A stretch of DNA of 64,000 bases from an uncultured Parolsenella sp. (GCF_934660935.1 NZ_CAKUIH010000005.1:109237-173236); one strand, 5' to 3'. Shown: positions 26,214-34,840, numbered from the stretch's first letter. Numbers and translations are program-made. Notes: generated by a model from the letters alone, not told the origin.

Positions 26214-26282
26214 GGATATGCCCTTCTCTCAATCGATGGTCTCGACACGCCGACGGCCAATCTCGGGCCGCCGACGAGGCGC

Positions 26283-27179
26283 CTAGGAGGCGAGGTACTC
26301 GCGCAGGGTCATGCCCGCGGGCGAGCAGAACCTGATGGGGCTGTCGGGAGTTCCAACCTTGGTGCCCACCGCGGGGACCTTGCCCGGCTCCTCCGAGGAG
26401 AGGACGCGGGCGTACTTGCCGGCGAGCTCGAGGAAGTCGTCGATCGAGGCGCCGTCATCGGCGGCAAACCAGCCGTCGCTACCCGCAAGACGCTCGGCGA
26501 TCTCGGGCTTGTAGTCGCCAAATCCCAGGAACATCACTTTGATCTTGCCCTTGGCGACGGCCGTGGAGAGGGCCGCTGCCGCGGCGTCGATGTTCTTGCC
26601 CGGGTAGTCGGCACCGTCGGAGAGGATGATCAGCAGGGAACGTCGGGGGTTCTGCCCATGAAGACGAACCTGGCGGTGAACCTGCTCGCGCTCGAGCTCA
26701 ACGGCCTTGAGGATGGCGTCGTTGAGGTGCGTGGCCCCCTTGGCGCGAAGAACGACCTCGGGCATCTCGGCAGCGGGGACGAAGGCGGCGTCGACCTCGT
26801 CGAGACCCTGGGAAGAGTCCTGGTCACGCAGGCGCCAGACCTTGACTTCGCTGCTAAACGAGATAACCGAGACATGCGCGGTCTGTCCGGACACGGGGTC
26901 CTTGCAGATGGAGCTCTTGATGCCCGCAAGACCTGCATTGATGGAGTCCATGGAGCCATGCACCGAGCTGCTGCAGTCCGCCGCGATGATGATGTTGGTG
27001 GGTTCGACGCTCGCGAAGCGACGGGTGAGGCCGCTCGTGGCGACGCGACCGAGCCTCGTGGGCTCAAGCACCTGGGTCTGGGCGGAGGAGCCCGCCGAAA
27101 AGCCGGGGAAATCGGACGTCGACGTCTGGTCGACGGGGCGGTTGAGGACCTGGGTCTTGGCGGCATCGTTGGTGGTCAT
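26283..27179 (-). CDS. TerY-like von Willebrand A domain protein with N-terminal TQVL motifs
   Basis: A 298-residue protein starting MTTNDAAKTQVLNRP; GGAAAGGAAG precedes ATG 27179. The tail (1-58) is disordered and contains TQVL twice (Thr9, Thr35). The vWA domain (about 60-240) has a full MIDAS: DCSSS (68-72), Thr150 in GATHLN, and SDGAD (187-191). The C-terminal RFCSPAGMTLREYLAS is short and hydrophobic. vWA proteins of this type occur beside PP2C and kinase genes in TerY-P triads and act as metal-dependent scaffolds. The Thr-x-x-Leu pattern suits FHA recognition after phosphorylation, and an FHA protein is encoded nearby. Confidence 0.85.
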   Translation of the reverse strand: MTTNDAAKTQVLNRPVDQTSTSDFPGFSAGSSAQTQVLEPTRLGRVATSGLTRRFASVEPTNIIIAADCSSSVHGSMDSINAGLAGIKSSICKDPVSGQTAHVSVISFSSEVKVWRLRDQDSSQGLDEVDAAFVPAAEMPEVVLRAKGATHLNDAILKAVELEREQVHRQVRLHGQNPRRSLLIILSDGADYPGKNIDAAAAALSTAVAKGKIKVMFLGFGDYKPEIAERLAGSDGWFAADDGASIDDFLELAGKYARVLSSEEPGKVPAVGTKVGTPDSPIRFCSPAGMTLREYLAS

Positions 27180-27297
27180 GGCGCTTCCTTTCCTCGGGCC
27201 GCGATCGGGTACGTTTGCCGCGGCCGTTTTTCCTTGGCTACAGAATCGGCGGAAGCGCACCTCGCCGCTCGCGCTTATCAGCTGAATAGCGACGGGG

Positions 27298-28389
27298 CTA
27301 CGCGGCGACGCCCAGACCGGGAACCGCTGCGGCCAAGGCGCGGTAGGCGGCGCCGGCATCGGGATAGCGGCAAGATGGCGGAATGGATGTGCCGCGGCGC
27401 AGGAAGCAGCCGAGCGGCGAGTCGTCGGACGCGGGAACACCGGCCTCCCCATAGAGCAAACGCACTCCGATGGCGCAGGCCGAATACACGTCTGAGGCAG
27501 GCGACCACGGCCCGTAGCTCGCGGACTCCGGCGGCTCGAACCCGAGGCTGATGATCCTCTCGCGATGAAGGCCCCGTTCACACTCCTCAGCCAGCGCCGC
27601 GCACCCGAAGTCGACGACGCGCATGCGGCCATCCGGCGCGACGATGACGTTGCGGGGGTGGAGGTCGCGGTGGATCCACCCCGCGCCATGGACGAGCGAG
27701 AGGGCGAAGAGCAGCTGCGCGAGGAGAGCGATGGCGTCGAGGCTCTCGAGACGGCACTCGTCCGCCTCGACCCGCCCGAGATAGCAGGCGAGGCTCTCGC
27801 CCTCGACATACTCCTCGCGAAGGCACAGGGCCTCGCCTCCCGACGCGTGTCCATCGCGCACGCGCTCCAGGCCGTATTCCCGCGGGAAGAACCCGGCGGG
27901 AGCGAGGAGGCCAAGCACTCGATGCTCCACGAGCAAGCGTTCCTCGGCGGCGGGCGTGAGCGCCAGCTTGCCGACACGCTCCCCCATGCGCACGAGGCGC
28001 GTCTCCGCGCTAGCTCCCGGCGACGGGTAGATCTGCTCGAGCGGAGGGGCGGAGACGTCGGGCCAGGTGGCCGCCCCGAGGCGGGGCAGGGAGACGTCAC
28101 GACGGCGCAGGCGCAAGTCGAGGCGTGTTGCCGCGCGAGCGAGCGCCTGGGCGGCACACGTCGCCATTCGCGGAAGACCGCGGACGAGGCACGCCAGCTC
28201 ACGGGCGAACTCCCAGATAGAATGCACAAGATCCCGGGCCAGCGCCCGGGCTGCGCGCGCCAGTCCTCGGGCGAGCAGCAAGGCCACGCGCGCCAGCTTG
28301 CGCGCGATATTGGGAACTGCCACGCAGGCGACCCACACGAACGTTCTCAGCAGAACTCTCAGAAACCTTCCCAGCAGCGCCCCAACCAT
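27298..28389 (-). CDS. Protein kinase with hydrophobic N-terminal region
   Basis: A 363-residue protein. ATG 28389 has GGGAGG six bases upstream; the in-frame TTG at 28395 is less likely. The first 30 residues are hydrophobic with Arg spacing (LLGRFLRVLLRTFVWVACVAV), and residues 35-95 repeat an Ala/Arg/Leu amphipathic pattern, so it may lie on the membrane. The kinase domain follows: Lys141, catalytic loop IHRDLHPRNV (His240, Asp242, Asn247), DFG at 260-262, and FEPPES in place of APE. The glycine loop is degenerate. First gene of the operon running to the transglutaminase-like gene. Confidence 0.8.
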   Translation of the reverse strand: MVGALLGRFLRVLLRTFVWVACVAVPNIARKLARVALLLARGLARAARALARDLVHSIWEFARELACLVRGLPRMATCAAQALARAATRLDLRLRRRDVSLPRLGAATWPDVSAPPLEQIYPSPGASAETRLVRMGERVGKLALTPAAEERLLVEHRVLGLLAPAGFFPREYGLERVRDGHASGGEALCLREEYVEGESLACYLGRVEADECRLESLDAIALLAQLLFALSLVHGAGWIHRDLHPRNVIVAPDGRMRVVDFGCAALAEECERGLHRERIISLGFEPPESASYGPWSPASDVYSACAIGVRLLYGEAGVPASDDSPLGCFLRRGTSIPPSCRYPDAGAAYRALAAAVPGLGVAA

Positions 28390-28525
28390 GGACAACCTCC
28401 CGCCGGCATACGCATCACGGGGCGCCGACGCAGGCGCCCCTCCTCAAGGCGAGGCTATCCAAGGCATCTCGAATGCGCAGGGGCTATTCAGCTGACTCCA
28501 CTCGCGGGGAACGCCCGGCCTCTGA

Positions 28526-28531
28526 TAGACT
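28526..28531 (+). promoter_or_regulatory. Extended -10 before the FHA gene
   Basis: TGATAGACT (28523-28531) fits TGn plus TAGACT, 22 bases before the FHA protein ATG. The 163-bp region between this gene and the divergent kinase gene holds both promoters. Confidence 0.35.
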
Positions 28532-28552
28532 CGCGGCAGCAAAGGAGGATCC

Positions 28553-30160
28553 ATGCCCAAGCTCAAGAAACTCCCCGAAAACGCCTACGAGACCCTCTGC
28601 GTAGAGCTCGCCCGCGCCACCACGATGCCCTTTGGCGCGTGGTGCGCGCTCGGCGGTCGCGAGGCGGTCGGCTATGCCACGCACACGAACTTCTCGCAGG
28701 CGGCCGAGGGCTGCGAGCGCATCGGGGTCGCCGTCTTCGACGAGCTTGCCTCCTACCTGCGCATGCGTGCGGAAGAGGCTGGCATCCGATGGATCATTGC
28801 CGCGGGTGACGCGGACATCGAGGCCAAGGCGCTGCGCGACCCGCACGCGATCGGCCTGCTCTGCCTCGACCACGGCAGGGACCACGCGGCGACGCTGCTC
28901 ACCGGACACGTGGGCGACCTCCTGACCCAGTACGCCATCCTCGAGACCGAGGGCCGCCTTCTGGCGCAGGCGGGGGCGTCCTCCCCCATCGCGAGCTTCT
29001 CCCCCATCGAGAAGAACCGCTCGTTTGCCAGCACGGGCGCGAAGATCGGCCAGCTCATGGGCTATGTGGGCTATAGCGAGAAGGACGCCGAGCTGCCGCT
29101 GGCCAACCCCAGCGGCTCGATTCCGTCCTCGCCGAAGGAGGAAGGCCCCTCATCGCCGCGATACGTCCAGTACCGTGCGAGGCGGGTGCTCTTTCAGGCG
29201 GTGGAGACGCATCTAGACATCGTGCACGCCTCCGCCACGCTCAAGGACCGCACGGCAACGCCCGTCGCCTGGCGTTGGGGCTTCGCCCAGGGCAACCGCA
29301 CAGACGCCCGCGAACGCCTAGGACTGGTTGGCCACGATCATGCCAAGTGGATCGCCTCCGGCCACGTCCTAGCATCCTGGTTTTCCGAGACGTGCGGGCG
29401 GGGTGGCACTCCCTCCGACCTCGCGAGCGAGGCCCAGCGAATCGTCGATGCCGTGATAAGCCAATGCAAGCGCGACGGCTCGGCACAAGCCGCCCGTGAG
29501 CTGGCCTTCTTTGCCGATGCGCTCAGTCGCCGATGGACGATCGCGCACGGCAGCGCGAAAGACGCACTCGCACCTACGAACGCCGTGGTCAACGAGCTTC
29601 TGACCCCACTCTTCGCGAGCCTGCTCTGTTGCGTGGCGCTTCGCTCGGGGATTACCTCCTCGGGCTTCGACGCCGTCGTGGTGGAGGCGGGCCTGGGCAC
29701 GCTGCCCGCGCCAGGAACCTCAGGCGACAGCCCTCTCGAGCCGGAGGCCCCCGCGAGGAAGGCGGAGTACGTCACCCTTCGCGTTTCAAAGATTCCCGTT
29801 GCGGAGCGGGGCAGCGGGCGCGCGGCGTCGGTCGAAAGCTACGCGTTCGAGCTTGGCACCGTCGTGCGCATCGGGCGCGCGCCGAGCTACGCCGACACGC
29901 CGGCCCTTCTCGGCAGAACGGCAGCAGACGATGCACACGCAGCGGTCGCCGACCTCGCGCTGCCAGACCCCGCGGTCTCGCGCCTCGCACTGGTGCTGCG
30001 CACTGAGGACGCGCTTGAGCTCGAGATCATCAACCAGAACACCTACCTGCGCGGAAGCCGGCAAGAAAAGGGAGCCACGCTCCAGCTCGAGCCGGGCGAC
30101 GCCGTCACCGTGATCGGAAGCGAGGTCGACTTCGTGGTTGAAGTCGCACAGCTGGGCTAG
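28553..30160 (+). CDS. FHA domain protein with unknown N-terminal region
   Basis: A 535-residue protein; AAAGGAGGATCC precedes ATG 28553. Residues about 430-535 form an FHA domain: GTVVRIGRAPSY (conserved Gly-Arg), the VSR segment in PDPAVSRLALVL, then EIINQNTYLRG as the FHA His/Asn-like phospho-Thr loop, and LQLEPGDAVTVIGSEVDFVVEV. The first 420 residues are soluble, with short motifs such as FGAWCALGGREAVGYATHTNF and QYRARRVLFQAVETHLDIVHA, and are not recognised. FHA domains bind phospho-threonine. It is divergent from the kinase/PP2C/vWA operon and converges with the membrane kinase, so it is likely the phospho-reader for both. Confidence 0.75.
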   Translation: MPKLKKLPENAYETLCVELARATTMPFGAWCALGGREAVGYATHTNFSQAAEGCERIGVAVFDELASYLRMRAEEAGIRWIIAAGDADIEAKALRDPHAIGLLCLDHGRDHAATLLTGHVGDLLTQYAILETEGRLLAQAGASSPIASFSPIEKNRSFASTGAKIGQLMGYVGYSEKDAELPLANPSGSIPSSPKEEGPSSPRYVQYRARRVLFQAVETHLDIVHASATLKDRTATPVAWRWGFAQGNRTDARERLGLVGHDHAKWIASGHVLASWFSETCGRGGTPSDLASEAQRIVDAVISQCKRDGSAQAARELAFFADALSRRWTIAHGSAKDALAPTNAVVNELLTPLFASLLCCVALRSGITSSGFDAVVVEAGLGTLPAPGTSGDSPLEPEAPARKAEYVTLRVSKIPVAERGSGRAASVESYAFELGTVVRIGRAPSYADTPALLGRTAADDAHAAVADLALPDPAVSRLALVLRTEDALELEIINQNTYLRGSRQEKGATLQLEPGDAVTVIGSEVDFVVEVAQLG

Positions 30161-30245
30161 GGCATGCTGGGCTAGAGACAAGCTGGATTAGGAGCATGGC
30201 GAAGGAGCCTCGCGCCGTCTCGGACGCGCGGCTAAGCAGGGCCTG

Positions 30246-33200
30246 CTACGCCCGCCCGAACTTGCTCGCGTAGAACTCATCAGTCGCGGCATCCGCAGAG
30301 AGGCGCTCCTCGAGCCCGTCTTCTCCGCCATACGACACGAACGCGACTTCCACGGCGGGCTCTTCCCCGCTCCAAAGAGAGCGTTGCTTACGGAACCTGA
30401 TCATCCCCGCGGGCTCCGTGTCTGTGCCGCCAAAATAGAACGACAGGGTCGCGAACGGACCAGACTCGAAATCCATGCGCTCGTACGTCGTGCGCGCCGC
30501 ATCGAGCGCGTCCGCGGCGAGAGAAACAGGCGTATCTGAGCCACGCGAGTCATCAAGCTGCAGGTACATGAGCAAACCACTGGCATCGTAGGGGTCCGTG
30601 CCAACCGTCGTGGCGGGGTTTACCGCCTTTGCGGCGGCCCGGGCCTCAGAAACGGAGCCCTCGGTCGCGCGGGCAGAGCCAGGCCACGAGAGGTCCACCT
30701 TACCGCTGTAGACGACGGTGGCGCTCGGTCCGTCCGTCTCGAAAACGGACGCGATGAGGCGAGGCAGCCAGGCGCCGGCCTCGTCTATCTCGGCATTTGT
30801 GGCACACGTCTGGTCCAGGACGACCTTCCCATTCGAGTTCGCGTCAACCCAGCCGCGCATGAGCGGGATGCCCGCCACCTCGGCGTACATCCACACGCCC
30901 AGCGAGTCCGCCGCGGCACGAGACGCCTGCGCGACCGCGCCGTTGTCAGAGCCGCCCGAGATGCACAGGGACACACGGCCGTCCTGTTCCACAACCTCGA
31001 CTTTCTCGGAGGTAAGCGAGCGCTTCTCCATCCCCCATGAAAGCGTGATCGAACGTCCCTGCACGAGCGCCTCCGCCGCGAGCGCGTCGAACCCCTCTGG
31101 AGCGAGTTTCACGGCAATGCCATCGCCGTCGTTCACCGTTCCGAGGGCGTACGGGACTCCCATGGCCTCGCAGCGTTCGACGAGCATCGTGCGAGCGTCG
31201 AGGGCCTCTCCCTCGGTAAGGCCATCCGCGGTACTTGCCTCAACCACCCATGCGTCCCCGGGTCCCACGTTCGCCTCCGCCACCTGGTTCTGGCTCGACG
31301 CATCCGGCTCGTCCCAGTCGATGCTGGGAACGGCCTCGCAACTGAATGAGGCCGGGTACTCTTCGGTGGCGAGCGCCGCCGCAAGCATCTTTGCCTCGGG
31401 TTCCATGGGCGCAAGCATCGAGGAGATGGCGTAGGAGCCGCTGGCCAGGCGTACCGTCGAGGTGGTGGACCAGGAGCTACTCTCGAGGTCGAACGCGAAA
31501 ACGGCATGGTCGAACCAGTCCCCACACGCCTCCTCAAGCCTGCGCACACCCTCATCCGTAAGCGTCAGGCGCACGTAAGCGGCGAAATCATCATTAAGGT
31601 AGCTAGCGGATTCGAGGCCGTCGACGCGTCCCGTACAAGCCTCGGCGGAGGCGATCTCGCTTCGATAGACGCGCACGCGTGGGGCGGTGCCGTCAAAAAC
31701 CGCGTCCTCACTCGAGTCATCCACGAGGTAGAGCGCGAGCGGGTTTGCGAGAAGGTTCTTCACATCGCCCTCGAGCCACGCGGCGAGCTTCTCCGCCGTG
31801 ACGTCATCGCCGGCGATGGCGCCCTCGAGCTCATCCGCATCCGCAAGGGGGCTCGCCAGGGAAACGGAGATGCCGTCAGAGGAGTCGAGCAGCGCCGCGG
31901 ACGCTCCCTCCACGCTCGAAAGACGCGCCTGGACAAGGTCCGCGGTGTCTTTGAGCTGGGAGGTCGCGAGGAACTCCGAGCTAGGGTAAAGCACGAGCGT
32001 CTGCGCGCTCGAGCTGGCAGGCGTACCCGCAACGGGCAACCACGCCGGAGCGCTCGCGTAGACGGTCACGGCGAGCGCCACCGCGACGAGCACGAGCATC
32101 GCCACCTTCAGCGGGAGCGGCACCGCAGATGTGCAGCGCGTCTTCTTCAGAACCTCACGGAGGCGCGAGGGACGCCCGGAGCCCGGATGCTCCGCCGACG
32201 GTGCATCCGGCTCCCCAGCGTGTGGGCGCCCAGCGGGGACAGCGCGCGGCCGGGCGCCTCGCCCGTCCTCTCGCCGCTCGATGGAGTCTGCGACGTCCCC
32301 CTCAACGAGGGGCGTTGGGGGCACAGTTGCCGCCCCAGGGTCGACCTGTGTAGCGGGCGCCGCGCCCGACGCGCGCCGGGCCTCGATCGCCTCCTCCTCG
32401 GAAATGCCGAGCCTCTCTGCGAGGCGCACGAGGTCAAAGCGGCCGCCGAGCTTGCCCACGCCCGGCTCCGTGCAGCGCGCGATCAGGGTGTCGAGCTCGC
32501 GGTCCTCCTCGGTCGTCACAAGTTCAGAGGGGAGAAGGATGGCCGAGCGCATCTTGAAATCGCACAGCGCCTGCCTGCCCTCTCGGCCCAGACCAAGCCT
32601 GGCGATGGCGTCTTCCACCTGCCGGCGCAGGGCCCATTCGCCCGTGCGCAGGTAATACAGGAGGCAGCCGACCGAATACGTATCGGTGTAACTGCTGTTT
32701 CTGAGTAGACGGCTACCCTCCGGGCGCTGATCGAACATCTCCGGGGCGCCCACGAAGGGCGTCGTCGAGCGCTCGAGGGGGTTCGTCGCCGTAACGTCCG
32801 GATCATCGGACTCGACGCCCTGGCCAAAGTCGATGAGGACGGCTCGCGAAATCGAACCCGAGCCATCAAGAACAAAGCGCACGTTGCCCGCGCTCACGTC
32901 GCGATGAGAAACCGTCGAGAGATAGCGTGCGTCAGAGCGCGACTCCACCGAACAACAGAGGAGAGCCAACACAAGGTGACGTGCCACGCCGAGCGCGTCG
33001 ACGCTCGCCACGCGCCCGCACTCATCCGAGATAAGCGCACGAAGGCCAAAGAGGTCAAGCCCTTCGACGTACTCCATCGCGATGGCGGGCGTAGCCGCGG
33101 AATGATGCCTTCCGTCAACGGCACGCGACGGCGCGGCGGCCGTAGCAGCAGGCTCATCGCCCCCGCAGACACCAAGCGCGTAGACAACCGGAGCATGTCC

Positions 33201-33431
33201 CGCAGCGCCCCCAAGCTCGGCAAGCAGACGGTACTCGTCGCGCGCCCGCTGCTCGCAGACAGCATTGCTGCGCAAGACCTTAACGAGGAGCTTCTTGCCC
33301 GAGGCGTCGGCGAGATGGGCCGTGGCGCTAGAGCCGAAGGCGACGACGTCGCCCAGACACAGTGAGTCCGCGACGGCAAGCGGGTTGCACGCCGCGCGCT
33401 CGTTAACTTCGGTTGCGACGAATCGCGACAA
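30246..33431 (-). CDS. Transmembrane Ser/Thr protein kinase with large extracytoplasmic domain
   Basis: A 1061-residue protein read from TTG 33431; GGAGGAGG lies about ten bases upstream and no ATG occurs before the kinase core. The kinase domain (about 20-345) has Lys51, HRDVSAGN (176-183), DFG (201-203) and GAPEMF. A juxtamembrane linker (350-435) contains TQV at 361-363. One membrane helix spans about 441-462. The remaining 600 residues are outside the cell and contain repeats built of RxxxLGV plus exVxLP-like strands that recall the SecD/SecF first periplasmic domain. The architecture is that of a PknB-like receptor kinase with an unusual sensor. Confidence 0.83.
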   Translation of the reverse strand: MSRFVATEVNERAACNPLAVADSLCLGDVVAFGSSATAHLADASGKKLLVKVLRSNAVCEQRARDEYRLLAELGGAAGHAPVVYALGVCGGDEPAATAAAPSRAVDGRHHSAATPAIAMEYVEGLDLFGLRALISDECGRVASVDALGVARHLVLALLCCSVESRSDARYLSTVSHRDVSAGNVRFVLDGSGSISRAVLIDFGQGVESDDPDVTATNPLERSTTPFVGAPEMFDQRPEGSRLLRNSSYTDTYSVGCLLYYLRTGEWALRRQVEDAIARLGLGREGRQALCDFKMRSAILLPSELVTTEEDRELDTLIARCTEPGVGKLGGRFDLVRLAERLGISEEEAIEARRASGAAPATQVDPGAATVPPTPLVEGDVADSIERREDGRGARPRAVPAGRPHAGEPDAPSAEHPGSGRPSRLREVLKKTRCTSAVPLPLKVAMLVLVAVALAVTVYASAPAWLPVAGTPASSSAQTLVLYPSSEFLATSQLKDTADLVQARLSSVEGASAALLDSSDGISVSLASPLADADELEGAIAGDDVTAEKLAAWLEGDVKNLLANPLALYLVDDSSEDAVFDGTAPRVRVYRSEIASAEACTGRVDGLESASYLNDDFAAYVRLTLTDEGVRRLEEACGDWFDHAVFAFDLESSSWSTTSTVRLASGSYAISSMLAPMEPEAKMLAAALATEEYPASFSCEAVPSIDWDEPDASSQNQVAEANVGPGDAWVVEASTADGLTEGEALDARTMLVERCEAMGVPYALGTVNDGDGIAVKLAPEGFDALAAEALVQGRSITLSWGMEKRSLTSEKVEVVEQDGRVSLCISGGSDNGAVAQASRAAADSLGVWMYAEVAGIPLMRGWVDANSNGKVVLDQTCATNAEIDEAGAWLPRLIASVFETDGPSATVVYSGKVDLSWPGSARATEGSVSEARAAAKAVNPATTVGTDPYDASGLLMYLQLDDSRGSDTPVSLAADALDAARTTYERMDFESGPFATLSFYFGGTDTEPAGMIRFRKQRSLWSGEEPAVEVAFVSYGGEDGLEERLSADAATDEFYASKFGRA

Positions 33432-33584
33432 GCCCCAGCCCTCCTCCGCAGCCTATTACCGCATGTAAGGTACCACACGCACGCATGGGCGAGGCCTAGC
33501 CGAACAGCCACCAACCTCTCTCGCCGTCAACTCCCCCAAGCGGTTATCATGTGCGCGACGGCGCGCGCGAAACGGGGGCATCGC

Positions 33585-34445
33585 ATGACACTCACAGAAC
33601 AAGAGCTGGCCGAGAAGGCCAAGGGCATCAGGCTGTTCGCCTTCGACCTTGATGGCACCCTGATGAGAAACGACAAGAGCGTCTCGGAACGCACGCAGAA
33701 CGCGATTCGCGAGCTTCTCGCCCGGGGTATCGAGGCCGTCCCCACCACGGGCCGTGCCTGGCAGGGCCTTCCCATGCCCGAGATCGGCATGGATGACTTC
33801 CACTACCTCGTAGCCGCCTGCGGTGCCATCGTCCGGGACCTGCGAACGGGCGAGTTCTTCTGTCGCAAGACCATCGACGCGAGGACCGCGGCCAACCTCC
33901 TCCGCACCCTCATGAAGCCGGGCATCTCCGCCTATGTCTGTATCGACGACGAGCCCGGCACTCGCTATGGCTGCGCCGTGAACCGCGAGGAGTTCGATCG
34001 CGTCGCCGCCGCGTTTACCCCGCGTAACGGCTATGACGGCGCGGCGGATATCGCCGATAAGGTCGAACGGCTGGGCAAGGGCGTGCTCAAGGTCGGCATC
34101 AACTTCATCGACCCATGGCGCGAGGAGGACTTCCTTTCGCTCCCCGCGAACTCCGGTCTCACGGTCAATCCCGCCGCAGTGAGCAACATCGAGTGGGACG
34201 CCTTCGGCGTGAGCAAGGCGCGCGGCCTCGAGGAGCTCGCCCATCACCTGGGCTTTGGCCTCGAGCAGGTGTGCACCATCGGCGACTCCGGCAACGACGT
34301 CGAGATGCTCGAGGCGGCGGGCCTGGGCATCGCCATGGGAAACGCCTCGGACGTCGCCCGCGACGCAGCGGACTTCACGCTCGACCTCACGAACGAGCAG
34401 GACGGCCTCGCCGACTTCGTGGAGCGCTTCCTCCTCGACAAGTAA
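33585..34445 (+). CDS. HAD-IIB (Cof-like) phosphatase
   Basis: A 286-residue cytoplasmic HAD hydrolase. ATG 33585 is used because GGGGGC lies five bases upstream and the product then begins just before the catalytic strand. Motif I is FAFDLDGTL (nucleophile and acid Asp), motif II TTGR, the Lys of motif III is in GVSKARGLEEL, and motif IV is GDSGNDVEML. A C2 cap sits between motifs II and III. Members dephosphorylate sugar phosphates, FMN or pyridoxal phosphate; the substrate cannot be told. TATCAT (33545-33550) lies upstream. Single gene, convergent with none. Confidence 0.9.
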   Translation: MTLTEQELAEKAKGIRLFAFDLDGTLMRNDKSVSERTQNAIRELLARGIEAVPTTGRAWQGLPMPEIGMDDFHYLVAACGAIVRDLRTGEFFCRKTIDARTAANLLRTLMKPGISAYVCIDDEPGTRYGCAVNREEFDRVAAAFTPRNGYDGAADIADKVERLGKGVLKVGINFIDPWREEDFLSLPANSGLTVNPAAVSNIEWDAFGVSKARGLEELAHHLGFGLEQVCTIGDSGNDVEMLEAAGLGIAMGNASDVARDAADFTLDLTNEQDGLADFVERFLLDK

Positions 34446-34534
34446 CCGGGGGCGGCTGCACGCCCCGGGCAAGTAGCCCGCGGGGCAATCGCAGCCGCAG
34501 GCGGCTCTCCGCACTCAACGTCGTCGCAAGCTGC

Positions 34535-34540
34535 TACACT
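34535..34540 (+). promoter_or_regulatory. -10 element of the tRNA-Gln gene
   Basis: TGCTACACT (34532-34540) fits an extended -10 and ends 19 bases before the tRNA. Confidence 0.4.
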
Positions 34541-34559
34541 TAACCGGCCAGCGTGTCGC

Positions 34560-34631
34560 TGGGGTATCGTCCAGTGGTTAGGACCCGGGATTTTGATTCC
34601 CGTTACCTAGGTTCGAATCCTAGTACCCCAG
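34560..34631 (+). tRNA. tRNA-Gln (anticodon TTG)
   Basis: A full cloverleaf: acceptor TGGGGTA (34560-34566) pairs with TACCCCA (34624-34630). The D arm contains CCAGTGGTTAGGA, the anticodon loop is TTTTGAT with TTG centred, and the T arm is TAGGTTCGAATCCTA. The CCA end is not encoded. The discriminator is G. A terminator overlaps its last bases. Confidence 0.95.
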
Positions 34632-34648
34632 CGATGCGCTGGTTTTTT
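34628..34648 (+). terminator. Intrinsic terminator of the tRNA-Gln
   Basis: CCAGCG (34628-34633), loop ATG, CGCTGG (34637-34642), then TTTTTT. It shares four bases with the tRNA 3' end. Confidence 0.85.
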
Positions 34649-34649
34649 G

Positions 34650-34735
34650 TTTCCACGCAGCACGGATGTGCGGCCTTTCGCTTCTACGCAGCACGGATAT
34701 GCCGCCACTTGCTTCCGGGCAGCGCGAATGCACCG
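34650..34735. repeat. Three degenerate ~30-bp repeats after tRNA-Gln
   Basis: TCCACGCAGCACGGATGTG, TCTACGCAGCACGGATATG and TCCGGGCAGCGCGAATGCA recur at roughly 31-bp spacing. No coding frame of note is seen. Origin unknown. Confidence 0.45.
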
Positions 34736-34840
34736 GCAAAGGGCGCGCACGCCCGGCACAGCGCCGCGAACGCGACAGAAGGCACGTTGCCTTCCTCATC
34801 CGCTCACGCAGCCCTTTCCGGACTCTCCACATCCGTGCGC

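Noticed and set aside
24891..27551. 886-codon plus-strand open frame opposite PP2C and vWA
   Set aside because: Gly/Arg-rich shadow of high-GC codons; the opposite strand encodes proteins with intact PP2C and MIDAS motifs.
26283..28229. Continuous minus-strand frame joining kinase B region and the vWA gene
   Set aside because: The part upstream of 27179 is Ser/Arg-rich nonsense in the wrong frame for kinase B; the vWA gene has its own ribosome site at 27179.
34560..34735. Prophage or island attachment at tRNA-Gln
   Set aside because: No integrase gene, no repeated tRNA 3' end, and housekeeping genes follow directly.
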